Shown here: piece by piece, positions 25,189-33,836 of the stretch
Layout: the number at the start of each line of letters is the position of its first letter
How positions within the stretch are numbered: position 1 is the stretch's first letter
NCBI GenBank assembly: GCA_963710625.1
Contig: CAVQBG010000034.1
Coordinates: 1-64,000, forward strand
DNA: 64,000 bases
Source of the DNA: Sva-07 sp963710625
GTDB taxonomy: Bacteria; Actinomycetota; Acidimicrobiia; Acidimicrobiales; Ilumatobacteraceae
Reading direction: 5' to 3'
The notes under the pieces: generated by a model
Database searches by the model: none
Told to the model about the DNA's origin: nothing
Seen by the model: only the letters and a program-made list of their open reading frames with translations
Made by a program: the position numbers and the translations under genes

Positions 25189-26658
25189 TCACGACCATGC
25201 TCCCGTCGCCCAGTCGAGACCGGACCACGACGCACCCGACCAACTCGCACCCGACCAGGAGGCCCCCGACCACGACGCACCCGACCACGACGCACCCGAC
25301 CACGACGCACCCGACCACGACGCACCCGACCACGACGCACCCGACCAGACACCGCCGGACCAACTCGCGCCGGACCAACTCGCGCCGGACCACGAGGCCC
25401 CGCTCCAGGTCCCGCCCGACCAGGACGCGCCGTTCCAGCCGCCGCCCGACCATGACGCTCCATTCGGCACGGCGACAACACCGGTGCCATCACCCGGGAA
25501 CGCCGCTGGATACGACTGTGGCTGCGCCTTTGCTGCGACCTTGATCGCCCGCGCTGCTTCCTTCGGACTGAGCTTGCCGTTGCCGTCGATGGACGCGTCC
25601 ACGTCCTTCAGGTCGATCGAGGTCTCCTCGAACAAGAACTTGACCTGATCGTTGTTGAGCTCGGGGTACCGAGACAGCAACGCAGCTGCGAACCCGCTGA
25701 CGACTGCAGCGGATTGCGACGTCCCGGATCCCAGGAAGTACGTGCCGTTCACCACTGCGCTGGGGTACATCTGATCCAGCATCGAACCCGGCACCCGGAA
25801 GCTCATGATCGAGCGGCCCGGCGCGACGAGATCCGGTGAGCGATAGACGTTGCCGCCAGAACTCCACGGGGCGATCCAATCCTGCGCACCCGACGAGTCG
25901 TACGACTCGTGTGCCCCGACGGCAATCACGTACGGCGACACGGCCGGGCTGTCGATACCACCGAACTCGTTGCCCCGGTTGCCCGTCGCTGCCACCACCA
26001 CGATGCCGGCGGCCCAGGCCCGCTCCACGGCGGCCGACAGCGGATCGCCCTGGTTCGTCTTCACGCCTGGCACGCCGAGCGAGAGGTTCAGAACCCGGAT
26101 GTTCAGCCCGTTGTCGTTCTTGTGCTCGACGACCCAGTCGATCCCGGCGATCACCTGTTCGATACTGGTCTCGCCCGTCGCACCGGCCACCTTCACGCTG
26201 ACGACACGGCTCGAGGGAGCGATACCCCCGACCTCGGCGCCGTCGTCGCCATTGATGATCCCGGCGAGGTGCGTACCGTGACCGTAGGTGTCCATCCCGG
26301 CCAGGTTGTCGAAACCGCCTTCGTTCGACAGATCCGGCCCGTAGAGGATCTTGCCCGGTTGATCGAGTCCGTGCACCGGAGTCACACCCGAATCGACCAG
26401 CGCCACGTCGATGCCCTGGCCGAACGCTTTCTTGCCGGCGTACTCGCTCTTCGACTTCTCGGTGACGATTCGCATCGGCACCGGAGACCCGGGCTTCACC
26501 GCCATCGCCAGGGTGACGGGCCCGGGGTCGACCACCGGCGACGGCCTGACATCCGACGACACCCCGGTCCCACCGACCAACAGCGCCATCGCCGTCAACA
26601 GCCCCGCGGTCAACCCGCGAGGTCCCCACATCGATCTCTTCGTGATCATGTCCGCCAT
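25189..26658 (-). CDS. Secreted subtilisin-like (S8) serine protease with C-terminal SGASW repeats
   Basis: 489 residues. Signal-peptide-like helix at ~13-30 (GLTAGLLTAMALLVGG). Catalytic Asp89 (ALVDSGV), His127 (GHGTHLAG), oxyanion Asn in AATGNRG and Ser314 (SGTSQSA) are all present. A short acidic Gly/Asp patch near 351-367 precedes the tail. Residues ~399-480 are about sixteen near-perfect pentads of the type SGASW, ending LDWATGAWS. No sortase motif is seen. ATG at 26658 has GGAG 6 nt upstream; an in-frame ATG at 26712 would add 18 residues. Export and surface or matrix binding by the repeats is inferred. Confidence 0.88.
   Translation of the reverse strand: MADMITKRSMWGPRGLTAGLLTAMALLVGGTGVSSDVRPSPVVDPGPVTLAMAVKPGSPVPMRIVTEKSKSEYAGKKAFGQGIDVALVDSGVTPVHGLDQPGKILYGPDLSNEGGFDNLAGMDTYGHGTHLAGIINGDDGAEVGGIAPSSRVVSVKVAGATGETSIEQVIAGIDWVVEHKNDNGLNIRVLNLSLGVPGVKTNQGDPLSAAVERAWAAGIVVVAATGNRGNEFGGIDSPAVSPYVIAVGAHESYDSSGAQDWIAPWSSGGNVYRSPDLVAPGRSIMSFRVPGSMLDQMYPSAVVNGTYFLGSGTSQSAAVVSGFAAALLSRYPELNNDQVKFLFEETSIDLKDVDASIDGNGKLSPKEAARAIKVAAKAQPQSYPAAFPGDGTGVVAVPNGASWSGGGWNGASWSGGTWSGASWSGASWSGASWSGGVWSGASWSGASWSGASWSGASWSGASWSGASWSGASWSGASWSGLDWATGAWS
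25219..25464 (-). repeat. 15-bp tandem repeat encoding SGASW pentads
   Basis: Codes for the repeat tail of the S8 protease. Five units (25271-25345) are identical at the DNA level; the flanking ones have diverged. The repeat length is a multiple of three, so unit gain or loss changes the tail by whole pentads. Confidence 0.9.
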
Positions 26659-26979
26659 CTGCTTCTCCACTTCCTGGACGAATTCCGCAACATCGTCGGC
26701 GCAAGCATCCATGCAGGGCGGCCGAGGTACAACTCAAGATGTGCTCAGTGCCGCATCGTGGTTCGGTCAAACCTCGCTCCGTGTCTCGCGCTGACCGCCG
26801 AGGAACGACAGCGCCGCCTCAGCCGATCACCGCACCAGCGCCGAGCACTCACCTCGAGCCGGCCACCACTCGGCGCGTTCGCCGACCACGTGGAGCACCA
26901 TGCCCGACTCGCGGCGGAGAGAATCTTGACGCTCGGATTCAGCGCGACATCGGTGCGCTCGGGCGGGTGCCGGTCCGGT
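26659..26979. other. 321-bp intergenic stretch without a supported gene
   Basis: Lies between the start of the S8 protease and the stop of the MMPL gene (both minus). It should hold the protease promoter, but no clear -10/-35 or operator is recognisable. One plus-strand frame reads a short protein-like stretch (LTAEERQRRLSRSP) without a plausible start, so a gene remnant is possible but unsupported. Confidence 0.4.
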
Positions 26980-29460
26980 TCAGGCGTCGACGAGTTGCTG
27001 GTCGCGCTCGGCTTGTTCGCGCTGTTCTTCCTCGTGGGCGAGGGCGATCGCACTGGTGTGCGTGCCGCCTTCGACGTTGAGGGTCGGAAGGATGCGGTCG
27101 AGCCACCTCGGCAGCCACCAGTTCCGGGCGCCGAGCAGTTCCATCGTGGCGGGTACGAGCAGCATGCGGACGAACGTCGCATCGAGGAAGACGGCCGAGG
27201 CAAGGCCCAGGCCGAACATCTTGATGATGCGGTTGTCCTCGAGCACGAAGCCGGCGAAGACGACGATCATGATCGCTGCGGCGGCGGTGATGACCCGGGC
27301 CGTCGCCGCGAGACCATCGGCCACCGAACCCTTCGGGTCACCGGTGCGGTCGAACTCCTCCTTGACGCGTGACAGCAGGAAGACCTCGTAGTCCATCGAG
27401 AGTCCGAAGACGATCGCGAACATCATCATCGGCAGGAACGGCTCGATCGGCCCGCCGGCGGTGTTGAACAGCGATGCGCCCCACCCCCAGCCGAACACGG
27501 CGACCACGATGCCGTAGGCGCCGCCGATCGAGAGCATGTTCATGATCACCGCCTTGAGCGGCACCAGCACCGAACGGAACACCATCATCAACAGCAGGAA
27601 CGACAGCGACAGCACGGCGACGAAGAAGATCGGAATCCGCTTCGCGAGATACGAACTGAAGTCGATGTTCGCTGCAACCGCTCCGGACACGTTGACGACC
27701 ACGTCGGTCCCGTCGGTGAGCTGCGGGACGACGTCGTCGCGCAGGTCGTTCACGAGGTTGGCGGTCGCTTCGTCCTGCGGCCCCGTCGTGGGGGTGAGCC
27801 TGATGATCGCGGCTTTGGCAGTCGCAGGGTCGCCGGTGTTCGGGAGCGGACCGACGACATCGGCAACTCCCTCGGTTGCCTGCAGGGTCGCGGAGAGCTC
27901 GGCGAGTACCTGGAGGTCCTGCGGCGACGAAACCTCTGCGGTCAACAACAGCGGGCCGTTGGTGCCGGGCCCGAACGCCTCGCTGGTGAGGTCGTAGGCC
28001 TGGCGCGTCGTGGTGTTCTCGGCGAAGTTGCTCTCGTCGGAGAACCCGAGGCGGAGACCGAGGACCGGGACCGATAACAACAGCAGGAACAGCGTGGTGG
28101 CGATCGCGATCGGCCACGGGCGGTGCTGCACGAAGCGGCTCCACTTGTACGCCCAGGTCTTGCGCAGCGGCTTCTCCTTGCGCGGCGGCAGCTCCTTGCG
28201 CAACGGCGCAACGGCGAACGACGCGAGCATCACGATGACAGCGAGCGGCAGGCCGATCAGCAACGGCTGGATGCTGAGCCCCACGCCGACCAGCGCCAAC
28301 GCCACCAACCCGGCCGCGATCACACCGCGCCAGCGCGACACCTCGACCTTGCGCTGGGCGAAGCCGAGCAGCGCCGGGAGCAGGGTGACCGAGGCGATCA
28401 TCGTGACGAGCACGGTGACCGCGGCACCGGTCGCCAGGCCGTTGATGAACGACAAGCCCATGATGAACATGCCGAGCAGCGAGATCACCACGGTGAAGCC
28501 GGCGAACACGACGGCGCGTCCGGCGGTGTCGAGCGCGACGACCGTCGACTGCTCGGGGTCGAGGCCCGCCTTGAGCCCCTCTCGGTAGCGGGTGACGATG
28601 AACAGCGCGTAGTCGATACCGACGCCGATGCCGATCATCGCACCGAGCGTCACGGCGAAATCGGGCACCGAGATCACGTTGGACAGCAGTGTGATCAGGC
28701 CGGCACCGATGCCGACACCGAACAGCGCCACGCTGATCGGCAGGCCCATCGCGAGGACGGAACCGAACGCCAGGATCAGGATGATGATGGCGAAGCCGAG
28801 ACCGATCAGTTCGGACTCCGGCGGCTCGAACTCGCCGAGCGCCTGGCCGCCGATCTCGACCTGGAGGCCCTCGACGTCGGTCGGCTTCAGGTCGGCGATC
28901 TCGGCGCCGATCTCACCCGACTGGGTCTCGCTGAGGTTCTCGGCCAGATCGACCTGGGCGTAGGCGACCTGCCCGGCGAGCGGGCCCTCGGTGGCGGTCA
29001 GGCCCAGCGCGGTGCCCGCGGGTGAGAAGGGGCTGGTCAGGGTGACGCCCTCGATGGCGGCGACTTCGTCGAACAGCTCGGTCATGGCAGCCACGACTTC
29101 GGGATCGTCGACACCCTGGTCGGCACGGAAGATGATCGTTCCGGAGCGGCCACTGCCGGCGCCACCGAAGTACTGATCGAGCGTGTCGAACCCGCTCTTC
29201 GACTCCGAGTCGGGGATCGAGAAGGAACTGTCGCTCGATGCACCGATCGCGCCGACGAGCACGAACACCGTGACGAGCGCCGTCACCCAGGCGCCGAGCA
29301 CCAACCACCGCTGGCGGAAGCCGAAGCGGCCCAGCTTGCCCCATGCCGAGTCGGGGACCTCGATGGAAACGTGAGGAGCGCCGTGCGCCGGCTCGTACGG
29401 GCGGTCGGCATCATCGGGCTGGCCCGACGCGTCCTGGGGGGAGGTGGACGTCATGTTCAT
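26980..29460 (-). CDS. MMPL/RND-family membrane transporter
   Basis: 826 residues in the two-fold MMPL architecture: helix 1 near residue ~50, a ~170-residue extracytoplasmic loop, five or six helices, and the same again. The paired signatures GIGVGIDYALFIVTRYREG and FGLSMDYEVFLLSRVKEEF carry the Asp-Tyr pairs thought to relay protons. Mycobacterial relatives export lipids; others export drugs. ATG at 29460 (or 29454) follows directly after a TetR-like operator. It is divergent from the TetR gene, a standard local regulator-transporter pair. Confidence 0.9.
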   Translation of the reverse strand: MNMTSTSPQDASGQPDDADRPYEPAHGAPHVSIEVPDSAWGKLGRFGFRQRWLVLGAWVTALVTVFVLVGAIGASSDSSFSIPDSESKSGFDTLDQYFGGAGSGRSGTIIFRADQGVDDPEVVAAMTELFDEVAAIEGVTLTSPFSPAGTALGLTATEGPLAGQVAYAQVDLAENLSETQSGEIGAEIADLKPTDVEGLQVEIGGQALGEFEPPESELIGLGFAIIILILAFGSVLAMGLPISVALFGVGIGAGLITLLSNVISVPDFAVTLGAMIGIGVGIDYALFIVTRYREGLKAGLDPEQSTVVALDTAGRAVVFAGFTVVISLLGMFIMGLSFINGLATGAAVTVLVTMIASVTLLPALLGFAQRKVEVSRWRGVIAAGLVALALVGVGLSIQPLLIGLPLAVIVMLASFAVAPLRKELPPRKEKPLRKTWAYKWSRFVQHRPWPIAIATTLFLLLLSVPVLGLRLGFSDESNFAENTTTRQAYDLTSEAFGPGTNGPLLLTAEVSSPQDLQVLAELSATLQATEGVADVVGPLPNTGDPATAKAAIIRLTPTTGPQDEATANLVNDLRDDVVPQLTDGTDVVVNVSGAVAANIDFSSYLAKRIPIFFVAVLSLSFLLLMMVFRSVLVPLKAVIMNMLSIGGAYGIVVAVFGWGWGASLFNTAGGPIEPFLPMMMFAIVFGLSMDYEVFLLSRVKEEFDRTGDPKGSVADGLAATARVITAAAAIMIVVFAGFVLEDNRIIKMFGLGLASAVFLDATFVRMLLVPATMELLGARNWWLPRWLDRILPTLNVEGGTHTSAIALAHEEEQREQAERDQQLVDA

Positions 29461-29463
29461 TGT

Positions 29464-29487
29464 TGGACATTCTGTCCAGTAGAATGT
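29464..29487. promoter_or_regulatory. TetR-type operator between MMPL and TetR genes
   Basis: Two overlapping inverted repeats: TGGACA-N3-TGTCCA (29464-29478) and ACATTCT-N7-AGAATGT (29467-29487). On the minus strand TTGTGA, 17 nt and CAGAAT form a weak promoter whose start would fall at about the MMPL ATG, so a bound TetR dimer would cover it. On the plus strand TAGAAT (29480-29485) could serve the TetR gene. Confidence 0.6.
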
Positions 29488-29601
29488 GCAATCACAAGCA
29501 CACTCTCGGTGACGTGTCCGACGACACACCGCGTGGCGCGCCGTGATGACGATCGTCACGACCCGGCGTCACGAACGCACCACCGAGGTGGCGGACCCCC
29601 G

Positions 29602-30201
29602 ATGACCACGACGAACCTCACCTCTCCCCGGCCCGACGACCCACGCGTCGAACGCACCCGTACCGCGGTGATCGAGGCGGCGGCGGAGTTGATGATGCAC
29701 GACGGCCCGGGTGCGATCACCCACGGCAACGTGGCCACCGCGGCGAACGTGAGCCGCACGACCGTCTACGCCCACTGGCCGACCCGTGAGGACCTCCTGC
29801 GTGCGACCATCGACTCGATCCGGCGCCACAAGCCCGACGTCGACATGCTGTCGGGATCGCTGCGCACCGATCTCGCGATCGTGTTCGACCCGCTCGTCAC
29901 CGACCTCCTCGACGAGCAGCGGGCACCGATGATCGCCAACATGATGGAGCGAGCGCTGCACGACCCCGAGGTGATCGCCGTCCGCGACGAGTTCCTCACC
30001 GAGTTCCGAACGGTGTTCACCCGGATCATCGACACCGCGATCTCCGCCGGCGAACTGCGACCCGACGTCGAACCGGAGTCGAGCATGGCCTCGATCGTCG
30101 GGAGCTTCCTGTTCCTGCGCTTCATGTCGAGCGAGGTGTTCGATGCCGCCCGCGCCGATCGGGTCATCGACGACTTCGTCCGCCTCCACGCCCCCCGTTG
30201 A
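29602..30201 (+). CDS. TetR-family transcriptional regulator
   Basis: 199 residues. The N-terminal helix-turn-helix is at ~20-62 (TRTAVIEAAAELMMHDGPGA, then NVSRTTVYAHWPTREDLLRA), followed by an all-helical ligand-binding/dimerisation domain (LLDEQRAPMIANMMERALHD). It probably represses the divergent MMPL gene and itself through the palindromes at 29464-29487. ATG at 29602 is preferred. The frame stays open upstream, but the start gives the typical TetR length and a GAGGTGG lies upstream. Confidence 0.88.
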   Translation: MTTTNLTSPRPDDPRVERTRTAVIEAAAELMMHDGPGAITHGNVATAANVSRTTVYAHWPTREDLLRATIDSIRRHKPDVDMLSGSLRTDLAIVFDPLVTDLLDEQRAPMIANMMERALHDPEVIAVRDEFLTEFRTVFTRIIDTAISAGELRPDVEPESSMASIVGSFLFLRFMSSEVFDAARADRVIDDFVRLHAPR

Positions 30202-30244
30202 GCCGCGCGACCGCAGGAGCGACCGGCCGACGAGGTGATCGAGG

Positions 30245-31003
30245 TCAGGCGTCTCGGCGGGCGATCAACTGCTCGACCGAGGCAAGGTCGTACGGGTGGC
30301 CGACCATCACGATGAGGTGGGTCGCCCCTGCCTCGAGGAAGGCATCGACGTTGCCGACGTCCTCGGGTGAGATCGCCACCGTCCGCTCGATCTCCGAGGG
30401 ATCGCGACCGATCTCGGCACACCAGTTGTCGAGCACGGCGTTCTTGTGGGCGAACGTCTCCGGAGGACCGAAGGAGTTCCACGCGTCGGCGTGCTCGGCG
30501 GTCAGCTTCAGGGTGACCTTCTCGCCGGAGCCGCCGACGAGGATCGGGAGCTCGCCGATCGGCGCCGGGTTGAGCGAGGCGAGCCGCGCCTTCAGGCGAG
30601 GCAGGTCGTCGCCGAGCTTGCGGAGCCGCCCGATCGCCGTGCCGAAGTCGTAGCCGTACTCGGTGTAGTCGCGCTCGAACCAGCCCGAACCGATCCCGAG
30701 GTACATGCGCCCGCCGGAGACGTGGTCGGCGGTGCGCGCCATGTCGGCGAGCAACTCCGGGTTGCGGTAGCTGTTGCAGGTGACGAGCATGCCGAGCTTG
30801 GCGCGCTCGGTGTCGGCCGCCATCGCCGTCAGGAGCGTCCACCCCTCGAAGTGCGCAGCCGCCGGATCGCCGTAGAGCGGGAAGAAGTGGTCCCACGTCC
30901 AGATCGAGTCGACACCCACCGACTCGGCTCGTCGCCACCCGTCACGGATCTCGACGTAGGAGGTCTGCTGAGGATGGAGTTGGACACCGACCTGGAAGCT
31001 CAT
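30245..31003 (-). CDS. LLM-class (F420-type) oxidoreductase
   Basis: 252 residues, a compact luciferase-like barrel. GVQLHPQQTSYVEIRDGWRR at the N-terminus, IWTWDHFFPLYGDP, RMYLGIGSGWFERDYTEYGY and LPILVGGSGEKVTLKLTAEH are family landmarks. It is distinct from the 305-residue LLM protein at 16715. GACACT lies 7 nt before the ATG, suggesting a leaderless or near-leaderless transcript. Substrate unknown. Confidence 0.82.
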   Translation of the reverse strand: MSFQVGVQLHPQQTSYVEIRDGWRRAESVGVDSIWTWDHFFPLYGDPAAAHFEGWTLLTAMAADTERAKLGMLVTCNSYRNPELLADMARTADHVSGGRMYLGIGSGWFERDYTEYGYDFGTAIGRLRKLGDDLPRLKARLASLNPAPIGELPILVGGSGEKVTLKLTAEHADAWNSFGPPETFAHKNAVLDNWCAEIGRDPSEIERTVAISPEDVGNVDAFLEAGATHLIVMVGHPYDLASVEQLIARRDA

Positions 31004-31016
31004 GGGATCCAGTGTC

Positions 31017-32153
31017 TCATCGACGGCGGACGATCACACTTCCGACCGAGTATCCCGCGCCGAACGAACAGATCACGCCGAGGTCACCGGGCCCGAGGTC
31101 GTCGCGGTGCAGATGGAAGGCGATCACCGAGCCGGCGGAGCTCGTGTTGGCGTACTCGTCGAGGATCACCGGCGCCTCGTCGTCGCCGGGCAGTCGTCCG
31201 AGCACGCCCTTCGCGATCAACTGGTTCATCTTGAGGTTGGCCTGGTGCAACCACAAGCGACGGACGTCGTCGGCCTCGAGATCGAGCGCGGCGAGATGTG
31301 TGGAGATGTGCTCGGCGACCATCGGACACACCTCGCGGAACACCAATTGGCCGTTCTGTCTGAACACCACCTCGTGCGGATCGCGTTCGACGACCTCGGA
31401 CGTGTTGAGGAAGCCGAAGTCGTTGCGGATGTTGTTGGAGAACTTCGTCGCCAGCTTGGTTCCCAGCACCTCCCACGACGTCGACGCGACCGCATCGTCG
31501 GCGCGCTCGAGCACCAACGCGGTGCAGGCGTCGCCGAAGATGAAGTGGAAGTCGCGGAGTTCGAAGTTGTTGTGCCCGGACGTGATCTCGGGATTGACCA
31601 CGACGACGCAGTTCGCGCTGCCGTTGCGCAACGCGTCGACCGCAGCCTGGATCGAGAACGTCGCCGACGAGCATGCGACGTTCATGTCGTACCCCCAGCC
31701 GGACGCACCGAGGGCGTCCTGGATCTCGATCGCCACGGCGGGGTAGGCGCGCTGGAGGTTCGAGCACCCGACGATCACCGCGTCGACATCGGATGGCGAG
31801 CGGCCGGCCTGTACGAGCGCCTCGTGGATGGCGGACAACGACATCTCTGCCTGGATGCCGAGTTCGTCCTCGGAGCGGGTCTCGAGCCGCGGCCGCATCC
31901 GGGCCGGGTCGAGCACGCCCGACTTCTCCATCACGTGGCGCGACCGGATGCCTGACGCCTTGACGATGAACTCCTCGTCGGGCAGCGGACGCTCGGTCAG
32001 TTCGCCGGTGGCGATCTCCTCGGCGTGTTCGGCGTTCCACTTCAGCACCGACTCGGTCAGCGACGCCGCGAGCTCCGCGTTGCTGATCGACTCCGGTGGT
32101 GTGAACAACCCCGTTCCGGTGATCGAGACGGCGGGCAGGTCGACGATTGGCAT
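31017..32153 (-). CDS. 3-oxoacyl-ACP synthase III-like thiolase-fold enzyme
   Basis: 378 residues. The catalytic triad is complete: Cys in NVACSSATFSIQ, His in LWLHQANLKMN and Asn in EYANTSSAGS. An N-terminal insertion (~28-62, TESVLKWNAEHAEEIATGEL) distinguishes it from compact FabH and places it in the longer actinobacterial KAS III subgroup. It could initiate fatty acid synthesis or condense specialised acyl chains. It starts 19 nt from engB, with TAGCGT 7 nt before the ATG. Confidence 0.85.
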   Translation of the reverse strand: MPIVDLPAVSITGTGLFTPPESISNAELAASLTESVLKWNAEHAEEIATGELTERPLPDEEFIVKASGIRSRHVMEKSGVLDPARMRPRLETRSEDELGIQAEMSLSAIHEALVQAGRSPSDVDAVIVGCSNLQRAYPAVAIEIQDALGASGWGYDMNVACSSATFSIQAAVDALRNGSANCVVVVNPEITSGHNNFELRDFHFIFGDACTALVLERADDAVASTSWEVLGTKLATKFSNNIRNDFGFLNTSEVVERDPHEVVFRQNGQLVFREVCPMVAEHISTHLAALDLEADDVRRLWLHQANLKMNQLIAKGVLGRLPGDDEAPVILDEYANTSSAGSVIAFHLHRDDLGPGDLGVICSFGAGYSVGSVIVRRR

Positions 32154-32160
32154 GTCGCCG

Positions 32161-32166
32161 ACGCTA
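32161..32166 (-). promoter_or_regulatory. TANNNT -10 element for the KAS III-like gene
   Basis: TAGCGT on the minus strand ends 7 nt before the ATG at 32153. It sits in the 19-bp gap after the engB stop, so the synthase could be transcribed independently of engB as a leaderless mRNA. Confidence 0.35.
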
Positions 32167-32172
32167 ACGAAC

Positions 32173-32766
32173 TCAGCCCACCCAGGTCCGCACGAGGGAC
32201 CGCAGCGCGTCGACTCCGTCGCCCTTGGACGCGCTCACCCACACGATGTCGCCCTGGTCGAGTTGGCAACCGGAAGCGAGTTCCTTCTTGCGCGTGGCGC
32301 GCTTCGACGACTTCACCTTGTCGAACTTCGTGGCGACCACCGTGTGGGGCACGCCGTTGTAGCGGAGCCAATCGAGCATCTGGGCGTCGAGCGTGGTCGG
32401 TCCGATCGCGCCGTCGACGAGCACGAACACCATTGCCAGGTTCTCCCGGTCGAGGAGATACCCCTCGATCATCTCGGGCCAGTCACGCTTCACGTTCTTC
32501 GCCGCCTTGGCGAAGCCGTAGCCGGGCAGATCGACCATCGTGCCCGGCTCCGGGCGGGCGCTGGCGACCTCGAACAGGTTGATCAACTGCGTGCGGCCAG
32601 GAGTGTTGGAGACACGCGCCAACTGCTTGCGATTGGCGAGCGCGTTGACCAGCGACGACTTGCCGACGTTCGATCGTCCGACGAAGGCGACCTCAGCCGG
32701 TGACGGTGGCAGCTGGTCGGCGCGACTGGCCGACTGCAGGAAGGTCAGGCGCAGCGGTCCACTCAT
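32173..32766 (-). CDS. engB: Ribosome-biogenesis GTPase EngB/YsxC
   Basis: 197-residue TRAFAC GTPase of the YihA family. G1 is GRSNVGKSS, G2 region SNTPGRTQLINLF, G3 DLPGYGFAKAAK, G4 TKFDK and G5 VSASKGDG. Relatives take part in large ribosomal subunit assembly. ATG at 32766 is preferred over a GTG at 32790 because it gives the standard length. Codons and motifs are unremarkable. Confidence 0.93.
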   Translation of the reverse strand: MSGPLRLTFLQSASRADQLPPSPAEVAFVGRSNVGKSSLVNALANRKQLARVSNTPGRTQLINLFEVASARPEPGTMVDLPGYGFAKAAKNVKRDWPEMIEGYLLDRENLAMVFVLVDGAIGPTTLDAQMLDWLRYNGVPHTVVATKFDKVKSSKRATRKKELASGCQLDQGDIVWVSASKGDGVDALRSLVRTWVG

Positions 32767-32848
32767 CCCCCCAATCTTCCAGATGGACACGGTGTCGACA
32801 TCTCATCGCCGGCGGGCCCGGCCGCTCGACCCCGTCGACTCGCGGCAT

Positions 32849-32854
32849 TAGCCT
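32849..32854 (+). promoter_or_regulatory. TANNNT -10 element for the lipoprotein gene
   Basis: TAGCCT ends 6 nt before the ATG at 32861 and no Shine-Dalgarno is present. This is the spacing expected for a leaderless mRNA. Confidence 0.4.
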
Positions 32855-32860
32855 CGGCAC

Positions 32861-33505
32861 ATGACCGACCGTCGCGTCCCCGTCACCCGCTACGCACTCG
32901 CCCTCGCCGCTGGCGCCACCGTGATGCTCACTTCGTGCAGCGACTCCGCCGAAACCGGCATCGAGCAGCTGATCGAACAGCAGAGCGGCGGCGATGTCGA
33001 CATCAACTCCGACGACGGCAGCTTCTCGATCCAGACCGAGGACGGGTCGATGACCGTCGACGAGAACGGGAACTTCGTCGTCACCGACGCCGATGGGTCG
33101 GTGATCACCGGCAACGCCGACTCCGAATCGGGAGAGTTCAACATCGAGAGCGAGGACGGCAGCTTCTCCTCCGGGTCGACGTCCGAGCTCCCGGAGGACT
33201 GGCCGGCCGACGTGCCGACCCCCGACGGCATGACGATCACCACGGCGTCCTCGATGGAGTCCACCGATGGATCGGCAATTCAACTCTCGGGGACCGCCGA
33301 CGATCCCGCATCGTTCGTCGCCGACTACACCGCCCGACTCGAGAGCAGCGGATTCACCGCACAGGCCGACGCGGTCTACGACGGCGAGGAGAACTGGGCG
33401 GCCGTGTACGAGAACTCCTCCTACACCGTGGTGCTCAACGTCGTCGCGTTCGAGGGCGAGAGCCCGGTCATCGGACTCGGCGTCTTCTCCTCACCCTCGG
33501 ATTGA
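32861..33505 (+). CDS. Secreted lipoprotein with acidic DG-rich repeats
   Basis: 214 residues. A basic N-terminus, hydrophobic segment and lipobox LTSC (Cys26) predict a lipidated cell-surface protein. Residues ~45-110 are imperfect repeats around D-G-S (DDGSFSIQTEDGSMTVDENG, TDADGSVITG), strongly acidic and possibly calcium-binding. Residues ~112-214 form a globular domain (LPEDWPADVPTPDGMTITTA, then a region resembling small secreted actinobacterial domains). No function can be named. Convergent with the small membrane protein. Confidence 0.75.
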   Translation: MTDRRVPVTRYALALAAGATVMLTSCSDSAETGIEQLIEQQSGGDVDINSDDGSFSIQTEDGSMTVDENGNFVVTDADGSVITGNADSESGEFNIESEDGSFSSGSTSELPEDWPADVPTPDGMTITTASSMESTDGSAIQLSGTADDPASFVADYTARLESSGFTAQADAVYDGEENWAAVYENSSYTVVLNVVAFEGESPVIGLGVFSSPSD

Positions 33506-33539
33506 CCGGCGCGGGACGACCGGCACCGTGTGACGAGCG

Positions 33540-33749
33540 TCAGCCGCTGACGAGTGACGCCAGCGCCCAGATCGCGGCGACCAGACCGATCGCGGAGAAC
33601 ACGGCGCTGCGCAGCACCGGGGCGCGTTCGAGGTTCGAGTCGTCGAGTTGTTTCTCGGGCGGTTTGACGATCGCCAACAGGTTGCCGACGAACAGCGCAC
33701 CGCCGAACGCGAGGGTCAACCACGCGAGGAGGTCTTCTCCCAGGAACAT
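33540..33749 (-). CDS. Small two-helix membrane protein
   Basis: 69 residues. Helices lie at ~8-28 (LLAWLTLAFGGALFVGNLLA) and ~48-68 (SAVFSAIGLVAAIWALASLV), with a polar loop between (KPPEKQLDDSNLERAP). I do not recognise a family. The alternation of codon GC and the clean two-helix pattern support a real gene. It is divergent from ktrB, which suggests but does not prove a link to ion transport. Confidence 0.65.
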   Translation of the reverse strand: MFLGEDLLAWLTLAFGGALFVGNLLAIVKPPEKQLDDSNLERAPVLRSAVFSAIGLVAAIWALASLVSG

Positions 33750-33824
33750 CCCTCCAGTATTCCGTCACCTGTGCTCACTTTCGCTCGCCCGCGGGCGCTC
33801 ACTTCGCTCACGCCGCGCTCCACC

Positions 33825-33830
33825 TATGCT
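33825..33830 (+). promoter_or_regulatory. TANNNT -10 element for ktrB
   Basis: TATGCT (matching TATAAT at four positions) ends 6 nt before the GTG at 33837. It supports that GTG as the start and predicts a leaderless ktrBA transcript. Confidence 0.45.
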
Positions 33831-33836
33831 CGGGCG

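Noticed and set aside
25205..25350. Tandem repeat considered as a CRISPR array
   Set aside because: Repeats are 15 bp with no unique spacers, in frame with the protease gene, and no cas genes are nearby.
25072..25544. Plus-strand Thr/Pro/His/Arg-rich repeat frames across the SGASW region
   Set aside because: Any frame through a 15-bp tandem repeat stays open; these mirror the protease repeats and have no start signal or fold.
26745..27203. Minus-strand frame in the S8-MMPL gap
   Set aside because: Mostly overlaps the MMPL coding sequence in another frame and is Arg/Ser-rich without domain features.
33768..33836. Direct CGCTCACTTCGCTC-like repeats before ktrB considered as iterons or operator
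   Set aside because: Short, imperfect and overlapping only twice; more likely simple GC-rich intergenic sequence.
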